Assembly: GCA_002715965.1 (NCBI GenBank)
Contig: PBAL01000073.1
Span: forward strand, 1 to 37,511
DNA length: 37,511 nucleotides
Direction of reading: 5' to 3'
DNA from: Verrucomicrobiales bacterium
GTDB taxonomy: Bacteria > Verrucomicrobiota > Verrucomicrobiia > Limisphaerales > JAYPXF01
The notes under the pieces were generated by a model. It searched no databases. It was not told the DNA's origin and was given only the letters and a program-made list of their open reading frames with translations. Position numbers and translations under genes: made by a program. Positions 1-8,402 of the stretch are shown here, piece after piece (positions within the stretch are counted from its first letter, which is position 1; every line of letters begins with the position of its first letter).

Positions 1-1449
1 TCCGTCGCGGCTTTCCAAGACGACGACCGTGCAATTGTCCAGCGTGTCAGGTTGGAACAAGCGTTGACCGTCCGTCCAATGAGGGTTGTTGAACAAGCTC
101 CCTTTCGCGTCCCGCCAATCTGCCTCGTTCACACCCGCCTGTTTTCCTACTCCAGGACTCTTGAAATTAGCCGTGTTGGTTGCCTGAATTTGTTTGAGAT
201 GTTCATTCACCTCAATTTGATCGGGAGATTCCTCCGCACCAACAACGAACTCCACCACACCAACAACGAACTCCACCACACCAACACCGAACAACAATAC
301 GCAAACACCGAACAACAATACGCAAATAACGGCGACCACGAGGTCCGTTAACCGGGACCTCGGTTGCGGCGCGGGTTCCTGCTCCTCGGACGAATCGTAA
401 GGCAATTGGACGCCTTCAGAAAGGCGCGGTTCACTGGGCGGAGCAAGGGTTGGCAGTCGTGCTGCGTCGGCTTTGGGCGGGTCTTCCAGGACCGTGAAAT
501 CGTCGTCGTCTTTCGCAACGGGGATTTCCTCGGCCGAATCGGGCTCGAAGACCTCGTCCATAAGGTAGGTTGCCTCGTGAGACGGTTGTGCGCCCATGGC
601 GATCCACTCGGCGATGACCGCCGCAGATTGAGGACGTTCGGTCGGTTCCTTTCCGAGGCAGGCCATGATCATCGCGCCAACATCACCGGGAACCGTGTTC
701 TCGATTCCGAATTCCGACAGACGTTCCTCGATGGGTTCCGGCTCCAAGGTGCAAACCTGGTGCGGTATGTCTCCCCGAAAGAATGGCGGCTTGCTGGACA
801 ACAGTTCGTAGAGTGTCGCGCCCAACGCATAGATGTCGTCGGTGACACAGGGCCTGCACCCATCCATCTGTTGCGGACTCATGTAAGCGAGCGTACCGCT
901 GGTATTACCCTGCACGCTCACGCGGCTCATGGAATCACTGGCCACGGCAGCAATTCCGAAGTCCGCAAGCTTCAATCTCCCACGCGAATCGAGCATCAAG
1001 TTGCTTGGTTTCAGGTCGCGATGGATCAGCCGTTCTCTGTGCGCATAGTCCAATGCGCTGCAGAGCTGTTCGGTCATCTTCTGCAACGTGGACCACGGAA
1101 GACAGCGTTGGGCCTGCTCGACCTTCAACTGGCTGAGAGTCACGCCGTCAACGTATTCCATCGAAATGAAGGGTGCTTCATCCGGGTATTCGTGCAGGTC
1201 GTGGATGCGGACGATGTTGGGATGGGAAAGTTTGCGGCTGCGGGCCGTTTCTCTCCGCATGTCATCCAGCGCTGATGGGTCGAACTGGATTTCTGCCGAC
1301 AGGAACTTCAATGCAACCTCCTCGGAAAGATGCAGGTCTGTGGCCAGCCAGACCATGCCCATGCCCCCCTGCCCCAGCTTGCGTTCGACGTGATAGCGGC
1401 CGTTGCCTAACGTTTGTCCGGGCTCAACGCTGTCTTGCGGGTTTGGCAT
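1..1449 (-). CDS. Membrane-anchored serine/threonine protein kinase (partial, runs off left edge)
   Basis: The frame is open from an ATG at 1449 to the window edge (483 codons, no stop). The first ~275 residues are a Hanks-type kinase domain that phosphorylates Ser/Thr on protein targets: glycine loop GQGGMG at 26-31, ATP-binding Lys48 in VALKF, catalytic HRDLKPSN with Asp145 and Asn150, DFG at 163-165, then SGTLAYMSPQQ in the activation segment. An acidic, proline-rich linker (about 285-365) with a run of aspartates follows. Residues about 368-404 form one hydrophobic segment, so the kinase should be cytoplasmic and the C-terminal part outside the membrane. The partial outer part (about 405-483) has no domain I recognise. 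The membrane segment is made of 7-residue repeats (see the 238-321 entry). The gene is divergent from the CHRD genes. The kinase call is firm; the target and stimulus are unknown. Confidence 0.93.
   Translation of the reverse strand, partial: MPNPQDSVEPGQTLGNGRYHVERKLGQGGMGMVWLATDLHLSEEVALKFLSAEIQFDPSALDDMRRETARSRKLSHPNIVRIHDLHEYPDEAPFISMEYVDGVTLSQLKVEQAQRCLPWSTLQKMTEQLCSALDYAHRERLIHRDLKPSNLMLDSRGRLKLADFGIAAVASDSMSRVSVQGNTSGTLAYMSPQQMDGCRPCVTDDIYALGATLYELLSSKPPFFRGDIPHQVCTLEPEPIEERLSEFGIENTVPGDVGAMIMACLGKEPTERPQSAAVIAEWIAMGAQPSHEATYLMDEVFEPDSAEEIPVAKDDDDFTVLEDPPKADAARLPTLAPPSEPRLSEGVQLPYDSSEEQEPAPQPRSRLTDLVVAVICVLLFGVCVLLFGVGVVEFVVGVVEFVVGAEESPDQIEVNEHLKQIQATNTANFKSPGVGKQAGVNEADWRDAKGSLFNNPHWTDGQRLFQPDTLDNCTVVVLESRDG
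238..321. repeat. Four 21-bp tandem units inside the kinase membrane segment
   Basis: Four contiguous 21-bp units run 238-258, 259-279, 280-300 and 301-321. The first two are identical to each other. The last two differ from each other at only two positions, and the two pairs share part of their sequence. Because 21 is a multiple of three, the repeat keeps the reading frame. On the minus strand it encodes heptads reading CVLLFGV twice, then GVVEFVV twice, so most of the membrane helix consists of repeat units, with two glutamates in the outer half. This is read directly from the sequence; copy-number variation between strains is only a possibility. Confidence 0.9.
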
Positions 1450-1505
1450 CCGGGATCCTCATAATTCGAATCCGATCGTATTGCGAGTCCAAACGCGGCC
1501 TGTTC

Positions 1506-2371
1506 ATGAACTACAGCATGGTCTTTCCGGGCCTCGATTTCGACGGGCTTCAGCCCCCCCCCAGCAACACTAACGACGACGTAATCAGCATCTCGTTTCG
1601 ACTCGGCGGCCCGGGAACGAATGGACTGCACGTCCTCAATATTTATGGACCCGTGAATGGAATGTTGCGACAGGACGATACGAACATGTTCGCCTTTCCG
1701 GATGACAGTTTCGTTCTCGGACGTTGGCGGGATTCGGATGAAACACTTACCGGCCCCGGCGGAACCCGACTGGACATGGATTCCGTCGCGCTGAGTTCCG
1801 TTATGGACGATCTCGTGGCTGACTGGATCAACGTGCGCGTTGCCACGAAAGCATTTCCAATGGGCCGTTGCGAGGTCAGATCGCCAACCGGCATCCAACC
1901 GTCCTCTCGCAACAACTCAACGGTGGCACCTTTAAAATTACCATCGACCACCAGGGTCTCGGCGAATATGAAATCGAATCGTCGACTGATTTTTCAACCT
2001 GATCTCTCCTCACCAACATCGTCGCATTTCACGGTGTCGTTCGCACCGTGGATTTTGGAGCGCAGTCCGAATCCAGACGCTTCTACAGGTTACGCCAGCA
2101 CGTTGTGCTTCCGTTGCACATCGGCACCCAGCCGCAATCGATCCAGATTGCATCACGGGGACAGGCGTCTTCCTCGGTCAGTGCCACCGGTTCGCCCCCA
2201 ACACTCCACCAATGGAACAAGGACGGAGTTCCGACAACTGGCGCAACCAACTCAACTCACACGATCGTCACGGCACAAAACTCTGACGCGGGAGCGTTCT
2301 CTGCCACACTTTCACACCCGCCCGGTTCCCTCGACAGTTCAACGGCCCAACTGACCATCAGCAACCAATGA
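1506..2371 (+). pseudogene. CHRD-domain protein with Ig-like module, 5'-truncated and frameshifted
   Basis: The start of homology (NYSMVFPGLDFDG) lies at about 1509, only ~60 bp from the divergent kinase start, with no signal peptide, so the N-terminus is missing. The CHRD domain (a beta-rich extracellular domain first described in chordin) continues through LHVLNIYG to about 1865. At the expected GE(V/I)RGQI motif the frame shifts by one: RGQIANRHP is read in another frame from about 1873. A TGA at 2000-2002 then interrupts ESSTDFST. After it the same frame reads SESRRFYRL, the FYR-type end common in verrucomicrobial secreted proteins, and then an Ig-like domain (about 2110-2365) containing GSPPTLHQWNKDG and NSDAGAFSATLS. 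The stop overlaps the next ATG as ATGA. At least one frameshift and one nonsense codon point to a decayed gene; sequencing error is possible. Function unknown. Confidence 0.75.
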
Positions 2372-2990
2372 AGCTTTTCCTCGCTATCCTCCTCGCGTTG
2401 ACCGCAACAATCGCGCGAGCACAAACCCATACTGCGACGCTCGATCCGGATCAGATCGTGCCTGGGACAAATCCTGATCCCAGCGGCAGCCCGTTTGCTG
2501 GAACGGCAACGTTCAACCAGGTGAATTCACCCGCAGCACAATTGTCATACACGATTTCCCTCCCGGGCATGGATCTCGATGGCAACAAGACACCGGGGGG
2601 GCACCGATGACGTCACTGCCATCCACATCCACTTCGGGGCGGTTGGTGCGAACGGCCCACATGCCTGAACGTTTACGGCCTGTCCGCCGGGCAGATTCGG
2701 CATGACGATTCGGACATGGTCTTTGATGTCGGCAACAGCACCGTCAGTGGTATCTGGGATGATTCGGATCTGCTGTTCACCGGCGTTGGGGGCACGCAGC
2801 AGCCCTCGATTCCGTGGGTCTGTCATCCGCACTGAACGAGCTCCAGGCTGGGGATCTCTACATCCAGGTCCACACGCTGAATTTCTCCAGTGGTGAACTC
2901 CGTGGTCAGATTGTTCCTGTGCCGGAACCTGCAATGCTCGAATTATTCCTCGCCGGCAGCTCCTGCTTTTTCCTGAGAAGACGTCGGTAA
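2368..2990 (+). pseudogene. CHRD-domain protein with PEP-CTERM-like tail, frameshifted
   Basis: It begins with a good signal peptide (MKLFLAILLALTATIARAQ) and a CHRD domain start containing QLSYTISLPGMDLDG. Three frame changes follow. The first is at a run of seven G at 2594-2600, the second near 2668, where GPHA is followed by a TGA and LNVYGLSAGQIRHDDSD continues in another frame, and the third near 2803, after which [19 protein letters not shown] and SGELRGQI are in frame. The end reads VPEPAM, a hydrophobic stretch and RRRR before the TAA at 2988-2990, which fits a PEP-CTERM sorting signal (processed by exosortase in known systems). Without the shifts the protein would have about 207 residues. 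It is clearly related to the gene just upstream and overlaps it by 4 bases, so this is probably a tandem duplication in one operon. The first shift could be a homopolymer sequencing error; three together favour decay. Confidence 0.75.
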
Positions 2991-3022
2991 TATCGGCCAC
3001 CGGATGACAAACCACTCTGCCG

Positions 3023-4393
3023 TCACCAATCCGCTTCCATTCGCTTCTCCCAGTCGACCAATTGAGTCCGAAGACGAATCACATCCGATTCCCGATTGGC
3101 AAACAGATTCGTCTCCTCACTGGGATCGTCTTTGAGATCGAACAGATACTCGTCCACGCCTTTGCTGTCGCGGAATGTGAGAAATTTCAGATCTCCATCT
3201 CGAACGGCACGCCACGTTCGATCCGCCCGTCGCGCGCGCCAGAAGAGCGCCCGGCTTGCAGGCGCTTCTCCGCTCGCCACCGCACCCAGGATATCAATTC
3301 CATCGAGTGCATCTTCGCCGGCGGGCTGCTTGATGCCGGCTGCATTCAGGATAGAGACGGTCAGATCCAAAGTCAGGAATTGCCGCCCGCTCACAATTCC
3401 CTCGGGAAGAACTCCCGGCCAACGAGCCATGCAGGGAATGTGAATTCCGCCATCAAACAAATCTGAAGTATAGCCGCGAAATGGCGCGTTGCGTGCGCGG
3501 TCGTTGCCTCCGTTGTCACTGGCGAAGATCACCAATGTGTTTTCGCGCAATCCAAGCCGATCGACTTCTGCAAGCACTTTGCCGACCGAATAATCCAGCC
3601 GCTCGACTAGCCGGCCATAATCTCGCCGGGACCCGGCCTGCCAGTCCTTGGTGTCCCACGCTGAAGACACCTTTGGCTTGTCATGCTTGATGAGCGGATG
3701 TTGTAGCGGTGCGCTTGGCGCGGTGTAGGGAAGATACAGAAAGAACGGCTGATCCTTGTCCCGTTCGCGGAGGAACTTCAGCGCGCCAGCGGTAATCAAG
3801 TCTGTGAGATTCCCCTCACGAGTCACACGCTTGCTGTTCTCGTAAAGAACGGGCGTACCATTGGGTTCATTGTGGTACCAGTAATCAACCGTCCCTCCCA
3901 AGGCGGCCAGGAAGTAGTCAAAACCATGCTCGGGCGGAAGAAATTTCTGTTCGTAACCAAGGTGCCATTTGCCGAGGCCAACGGCCGTGTATCCGGCCTT
4001 CTTCAACAATCTCACCAGCGTGTTCTTCTCCGGAGGCATTCCCAGCTCCTTACGATCCGCAAGTTCGAAGGCATGATCGTAACGTCCCACATTCCCCGAA
4101 CCCAACGCACACTCCAGTCCCCGGATTCTCTGCGGATAACGACCCGTGAAGAAACCCGTCCGGGTCGGCGTGCATTCGGGGCCATTGGAATAGTAATTGG
4201 TAAAACGAACGCCCTCCGTTGCCAGCTTGTCGATCACCGGCGTCTTGATATCCGGACATCCATAACACCCGAGATCTCCATACCCCATATTGTCCGCAAA
4301 AATCACCAGAATGTTCGCATGACGCGCCGCAAGCGAATTTCCAGCAAGCAAGGCACTGATCAACAGGAGCAAGGCGGACAGGCGAATTCTCAT
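3023..4393 (-). CDS. Secreted sulfatase (arylsulfatase family)
   Basis: This 456-residue enzyme hydrolyses sulfate esters, probably on polysaccharides or aryl substrates outside the cytoplasm. From the chosen ATG at 4393 it starts with a typical signal peptide (MRIRLSALLLLISALLAGNS); an ATG at 4441 would add 16 residues that spoil the signal peptide. The metal-binding start ILVIFADNMGYGDLGCYG and the catalytic motif CTPTR (Cys74, which sulfatase maturation converts to formylglycine) are present, as are GKWHLG and FASDNGG in the middle. The length is normal for the family. It is convergent with the CHRD genes and divergent from the MOSC gene. No formylglycine-generating enzyme or anaerobic maturase gene is seen in the window. 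The substrate cannot be read from sequence alone. Confidence 0.93.
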   Translation of the reverse strand: MRIRLSALLLLISALLAGNSLAARHANILVIFADNMGYGDLGCYGCPDIKTPVIDKLATEGVRFTNYYSNGPECTPTRTGFFTGRYPQRIRGLECALGSGNVGRYDHAFELADRKELGMPPEKNTLVRLLKKAGYTAVGLGKWHLGYEQKFLPPEHGFDYFLAALGGTVDYWYHNEPNGTPVLYENSKRVTREGNLTDLITAGALKFLRERDKDQPFFLYLPYTAPSAPLQHPLIKHDKPKVSSAWDTKDWQAGSRRDYGRLVERLDYSVGKVLAEVDRLGLRENTLVIFASDNGGNDRARNAPFRGYTSDLFDGGIHIPCMARWPGVLPEGIVSGRQFLTLDLTVSILNAAGIKQPAGEDALDGIDILGAVASGEAPASRALFWRARRADRTWRAVRDGDLKFLTFRDSKGVDEYLFDLKDDPSEETNLFANRESDVIRLRTQLVDWEKRMEADW

Positions 4394-4497
4394 CGGCCCA
4401 TGCTGCATCCCCTGCCCTGCCAACGCAAGAGAACAGCGCAACGCATCTGACGATTTCCTCGACAGTCCGAGTTTCCTTTCACACTTTTTGCCCGGAT

Positions 4498-5358
4498 ATG
4501 AAAGTCGCCATCCAGAGCCTCACGACCTACCCGCTCAAATCAGCCGCAGGCATTGCGCTCTCAACTGCCAAGCTGAGCATCACCGGTTTGCCGTCAGATC
4601 GGCGTTGGATGTTAGTCGACGACAAGAACCGTTTCGTGAGTCAACGTCAGTTGCCTGAGATGGCGCTAATGACGATTTCCGAGGATGAATCCGGAATTGA
4701 GGTGAGTTACACGAACCAAAGCCCGCTTCGCGTCACGGAACCTCCGGCTGGCGCAGAAACATTTCGCGCAACCATGCACCGCAACTACGACACACTGGAA
4801 GTTGTCAGTGCAGGTAACGAGGCCGCAGAGTGGTTCACCCGATGCTTCGAACACACCGAAATCGGACCGCTCCGCCTTGTGCGCTTACGGGATGATTTTC
4901 AGCGAGCCATCCCTGATCGACCTGAAGCCCCCAACCAGCACGTTCTTCTCAGCGACGGCTATCCCTTCCTGATTGCCTCCGAATCCTCACTCAGCCACCT
5001 GAACGAACGCCTGAATCGCGAATCCGGCTCGCAGATCCAAATGAACCGCTTCCGCCCCAATATAGTCATCTCCGGCTCACAAGCATGGGAAGAGATGGAA
5101 TCAGGATTGGCACTCGAGAATGAACCTGGAACCATTCGCTTTCGACTCGTGAAACCCTGCCAGCGTTGCAGCATCCCACAGATGGACCCCGCCACCGGCC
5201 AAACCGATTTCGGGCCGGAATTCCATCGAGTCTTGAAGGAAATCGACAATGCTCGTGAACAACCATTGAACTGTTTTGGTCACAATGCCGTTCTCGAACA
5301 GGGAGATGGCGAGAGCCTGGCCGTCGGCCAACCCCTTCAGCTCAAGTGCGTGGAATGA
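4498..5358 (+). CDS. MOSC-domain protein (YcbX/molybdenum-cofactor-sulfurase C-terminal type)
   Basis: The 286-residue protein has the N-terminal MOSC beta-barrel (about 1-100, with YPLKSAAG and LPSDRRWMLVDD) followed by the catalytic MOSC domain (about 120-285). It carries NRFRPNIVI and the conserved cysteine motif KPCQRCSIPQMDP (Cys221, Cys224). In known relatives the MOSC cysteine handles sulfur or molybdenum cofactor, as in hydroxylamine-reducing mARC and YcbX enzymes. Unlike E. coli YcbX (about 370 residues) it has no C-terminal 2Fe-2S ferredoxin domain, so an electron partner would have to be separate. It lies alone between a divergent sulfatase and a convergent phosphatase. The family call is firm and the substrate is unknown. 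Confidence 0.88.
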   Translation: MKVAIQSLTTYPLKSAAGIALSTAKLSITGLPSDRRWMLVDDKNRFVSQRQLPEMALMTISEDESGIEVSYTNQSPLRVTEPPAGAETFRATMHRNYDTLEVVSAGNEAAEWFTRCFEHTEIGPLRLVRLRDDFQRAIPDRPEAPNQHVLLSDGYPFLIASESSLSHLNERLNRESGSQIQMNRFRPNIVISGSQAWEEMESGLALENEPGTIRFRLVKPCQRCSIPQMDPATGQTDFGPEFHRVLKEIDNAREQPLNCFGHNAVLEQGDGESLAVGQPLQLKCVE

Positions 5359-5594
5359 TACCCTGGCTCTGCTCAACAGAATCAGGCGCTTTCCCGGAAG
5401 TGACGGAGGGATGAGCAGGTGGGAGGTAATACCCTCAGGCGAAACCGCAAGTGAACGTGGAGTTGGAATTCTGACAGCAATTAAAGAGAGAACTCCAGAT
5501 GCGCGGGATTATGTGCGTTTACCTCCGGCTCTCTGTGGCTCGTATATTGCGAGTTAAATTGATCGACAGTCTTCCCATGATCCACCAGCAGAAA

Positions 5595-6401
5595 TCAAGC
5601 CGTGCTTGGATTCAATTTTTCAAGCAGTTGCCCATGCAATTCCTCGCAGCAAGATGCAATGATGCTCCCTCCAAAAACGATGTTTTCTCGGTCTCCCAAA
5701 AGTGTGGAAACAATCCCACCTGCCTCGCGGACACAGGGAATCAATGCCGCCAAATCCCAAGGTTGCATTCGTGTGTCCATCCCAGCGTGGATGCTTCCGC
5801 GTGACACCAAGGCGTATTGCAGGCAGTCCGTACAACTGCGAAATTTCCGCGCGGCGCGAATGACTTCAAGGATTGGCCAGGCAGTGCCGTCATCTTCGCA
5901 TACGATATCTGATCCGTGCACGCCCGACGCGGATATGATTGCCTGATCCAATGTCACCGGCTCGGCGACCCGCACCTGCATCGGCTCATCATTCCTGGCC
6001 TTGAACCAACAACCACCACCCTTGCGCGCATAGACGGTTTCCCCGATCACCGGAAAGTGGATCACGCCAATGACAGGTTCCCCTTCCTCTAGATACGCAA
6101 TCAAGGTACCGAACACCGGCATGCCAAAGGTAAACCAAGTCGTGCCATCGATCGGGTCAATGATCCACTGCTGCGGAGCGACCCTGCGCTCACCTCCATA
6201 TTCCTCGCCAAGGATTTCGTGTTCAGGATATTGCGCCTCGATCAATTTACGTACAGCCGCTTCGGCATTGCGATCCGCTTCAGTCACCTCCGAACCATCG
6301 GCCTTCAGGCTGACGGAACACTTCTGATAATGCGGCAGGATCTGTTCTTCCGCGGCGCGGGCAAGCTGGAGAGCGAAATCGAGTAGTTCGTCGTTTGGCA
6401 T
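5595..6401 (-). CDS. Inositol monophosphatase family enzyme, histidinol-phosphatase (HisN)-like
   Basis: This 268-residue Mg-dependent phosphatase contains all the family metal sites: GEEYG (Glu66/Glu67), IDPIDGTTWF (Asp82, Asp85, Gly86, Thr87) and MQPWDLAALIPCVREAGG near residue 215. The wording around these motifs is closer to the HisN type (removal of phosphate from histidinol phosphate in histidine synthesis) than to SuhB, but no other his gene is nearby. Other sugar or inositol phosphates are possible substrates. A second, more divergent member of the family lies at 19851-20630. Cytoplasmic, no signal peptide. The 236-bp gap to the convergent MOSC gene holds nothing I recognise. Confidence 0.82.
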   Translation of the reverse strand: MPNDELLDFALQLARAAEEQILPHYQKCSVSLKADGSEVTEADRNAEAAVRKLIEAQYPEHEILGEEYGGERRVAPQQWIIDPIDGTTWFTFGMPVFGTLIAYLEEGEPVIGVIHFPVIGETVYARKGGGCWFKARNDEPMQVRVAEPVTLDQAIISASGVHGSDIVCEDDGTAWPILEVIRAARKFRSCTDCLQYALVSRGSIHAGMDTRMQPWDLAALIPCVREAGGIVSTLLGDRENIVFGGSIIASCCEELHGQLLEKLNPSTA

Positions 6402-6465
6402 CGAGGCCCAAAGACTAGAAACTATTCAGGGGATCGAAAGCGAATTTCGCGCCGGTCGTGTTCGG

Positions 6466-6850
6466 TTATTTCCAACCGTGCTTCCTGGAGGAATTACGGA
6501 ATTCAATCATCGCCTTCTTGTCCTTCCCATCGCGCGTGCGAAGGCCGAGCGTTCCCAGATACGCGATGAAGTTCGGATGAGACGAACCGTAGTATTTTGC
6601 GAAGGCATTGAGCTGCGATTGCGGATGATCGTGCAGCCAGGCAATGGATACGTAACGAATCTGCTTCGAGTGCGCATCCCTGGCGTCGAAGAGGTTCTGA
6701 ATGAAAGCCGCCTGTTTGTCTCCCGAGCTTCGAAGGAAATTGCTGGTCGGACAGCCCGCCTCGGAGAGATAGATGGGATCTCAAAGTCGTCATCTATACC
6801 CACGTATTCTTTAAAAACGGACAGCTCGGGAAACTCTCTCAGGTCTTCCA
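6466..6850 (-). pseudogene. C-terminal remnant of a glycoside-hydrolase-like protein
   Basis: On the minus strand, 6780 to the TAA at 6466-6468 reads as a normal protein end: PIYLSEAGCPTSNF, then FIQNLFDARDAHSKQIRYVS, AWLHDHPQSQLNAFAKYYG, SHPNFIAYLGTLGLRTRDGK and a basic end. The pattern (strand-Glu near the start of the fragment, then a WLHD segment) resembles the end of TIM-barrel glycosidases with a catalytic Glu in SEAG/TEVG. An in-frame TGA at 6781-6783 cuts it off. In the neighbouring frame, 6784-6850 reads protein-like (LREFPELSVFKEYVGIDDD), which suggests a frameshift and a lost upstream part. This is inference from pattern; the parent family is not certain. Confidence 0.5.
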
Positions 6851-6911
6851 GACTATATTATGTCGAACTGAGGCCTGCCGAATCCGAATCTGCAAAGGAA
6901 AAAGCGTGGTA

Positions 6912-6940
6912 CAAAAAAGAAGCGACCAAATGGTCGCCTC
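6912..6940 (-). terminator. Intrinsic terminator after ahcY
   Basis: On the minus strand GAGGCGACC, loop ATTT, GGTCGCTTC can form a 9-bp stem with one G-T pair, immediately followed by six T. It lies 26 bp beyond the ahcY stop codon and closes the metK-ahcY operon. Confidence 0.88.
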
Positions 6941-6965
6941 TTCGTGAATTGATTGTTGGGCTCGC

Positions 6966-8375
6966 TCAGTAGCGGTAGTGGTCTGGCTTATAGGGGCCTT
7001 CGACTGGAACGCCGAGATAGTCTGCCTGTTCCGGGCTCAGTTCAGTGAGCTTGACACCGATCTTGGAGAGATGGAGGCGGGCAACTTCCTCGTCGAGCGC
7101 CTTCGGGAGGACGTAGACGCCGGGATTGTTCGTTTCCTTCTTCTGCCAGAGATCGATCTGGGCGAGCGCCTGGTTGGTGAAGGAGTTGGACATCACGAAG
7201 CTCGGGTGACCGGTGGCGCAACCGAGGTTGACGAGACGACCTTCGGCGAGCATGTAGATCTCGTTTCCGTTCGGCAGCTTGTAGCGGTCGTATTGCGGCT
7301 TGATCTCGTCCTTGGTGACGCCTTCGTGGTTGTTGAGGGCGTTGACCTGGATCTCGTTGTCGAAGTGCCCGATATTACAGACGATCGCCTGGTCCTTCAT
7401 GTTGAGCATGTGGTCCAGCGTGATGACGTCCTTGTTGCCGGTGGTGGTAATATACATGTCACCGACGCCGAGGGTGTCTTCAACCGTGGCGACTTCGAAG
7501 CCCTCCATCGCGGCCTGCAGTGCGTTGATGGGATCAATCTCAGTAACGATGACGCGGGAGCCAAATCCTTTGAGGGATTGCGCGCAGCCCTTGCCGACAT
7601 CGCCGTAACCAACGACCACGGAGACTTTGCCCGCGATCATCACGTCGGTCGCGCGCTTGATGCCGTCGGCGAGTGATTCGCGGCAGCCGTAAAGATTGTC
7701 GAACTTTGACTTGGTGACGGAGTCATTGACATTCACCGCGGGGACAAGAAGGGAGTTGTCCTCCTCCATCTTGTAGAGGCGATGAACACCGGTGGTCGTT
7801 TCTTCGGAAACGCCTTTCCAGTCTTTCACAATGTCATGCCAACGCGTGGGGTTCTCCTTGTGAACGTTTTTGAGGAGATCCTTGATGATCTGTTCCTCTT
7901 CGCTCTCTGAATCGGAGTTGACCCAGTCGGAACCATTCTCGAGCTCGTAGCCCTTGTGGATGAGCAAAGTAGCATCGCCACCGTCATCGACAATGAGCTC
8001 AGGTCCCTTGCCGTCGGGGAAGCTGAGCGCCTGGTAGGTGCACCACCAGTATTCCTCAAGCGATTCGCCCTTCCAGGCGAACACAGGATAACCAGCCTTG
8101 GCAATCGCGGCCGCGGCATGGTCCTGGGTGGAGAAGATGTTGCAACTGGCCCACCGAACATCCGCGCCAAGCGCACCGAGTGTCTCGATCAACGCAGCGG
8201 TCTGGATGGTCATATGGAGGGAGCCGGTGATGCGGACTCCGTCCAGCGGCTTGTCCTTGCCGTATTTTTCGCGGGTCGCCATCAAGCCCGGCATTTCGTG
8301 CTGGGCGACGTCGAGTTCCTTGCGGCCCCATTCGGCGAGACCGATGTCCTTAACTTTGTAGTCTGGGTCTGACAT
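6966..8375 (-). CDS. ahcY: Adenosylhomocysteinase (S-adenosylhomocysteine hydrolase)
   Basis: This cytoplasmic NAD-dependent enzyme splits S-adenosylhomocysteine to adenosine and homocysteine, relieving product inhibition of methyltransferases. The 469 residues match the bacterial form, which carries an insert of ~40 residues (about 145-185, rich in Glu/Asp). Visible features are [16 protein letters not shown] (50-65), [13 protein letters not shown], the substrate and NAD contact [14 protein letters not shown] (Lys222, Asp226), the Rossmann motif GYGDVGKG (256-263), and the C-terminal DHYRY with the conserved Lys-Pro-Asp-His-Tyr-Arg-Tyr ending. It follows metK by 27 bp on the same strand, so the two genes form a methyl-cycle operon, and it is followed by a clear terminator. 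Confidence 0.98.
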   Translation of the reverse strand: MSDPDYKVKDIGLAEWGRKELDVAQHEMPGLMATREKYGKDKPLDGVRITGSLHMTIQTAALIETLGALGADVRWASCNIFSTQDHAAAAIAKAGYPVFAWKGESLEEYWWCTYQALSFPDGKGPELIVDDGGDATLLIHKGYELENGSDWVNSDSESEEEQIIKDLLKNVHKENPTRWHDIVKDWKGVSEETTTGVHRLYKMEEDNSLLVPAVNVNDSVTKSKFDNLYGCRESLADGIKRATDVMIAGKVSVVVGYGDVGKGCAQSLKGFGSRVIVTEIDPINALQAAMEGFEVATVEDTLGVGDMYITTTGNKDVITLDHMLNMKDQAIVCNIGHFDNEIQVNALNNHEGVTKDEIKPQYDRYKLPNGNEIYMLAEGRLVNLGCATGHPSFVMSNSFTNQALAQIDLWQKKETNNPGVYVLPKALDEEVARLHLSKIGVKLTELSPEQADYLGVPVEGPYKPDHYRY

Positions 8376-8402
8376 GTATTTTCGTTTTCTTCGTGTTGGA
8401 GA

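Noticed and set aside
364..1275. Long plus-strand open frame across the kinase gene
   Set aside because: It is antisense to a protein kinase with all catalytic motifs; its translation has no recognisable domain.
5359..5594. Gap between the MOSC gene and the phosphatase gene checked for an RNA or terminator
   Set aside because: Only short GAGG/CCTC pairings are visible and no T run; nothing that supports a call.
6978..7676. Plus-strand open frame over ahcY
   Set aside because: Antisense shadow of ahcY; the peptide is a mirror-codon pattern rich in Val and Asp without a family match.
8376..8402. Possible SAH riboswitch before ahcY
   Set aside because: The gap to metK is 27 bp, too short for the known SAH aptamer.
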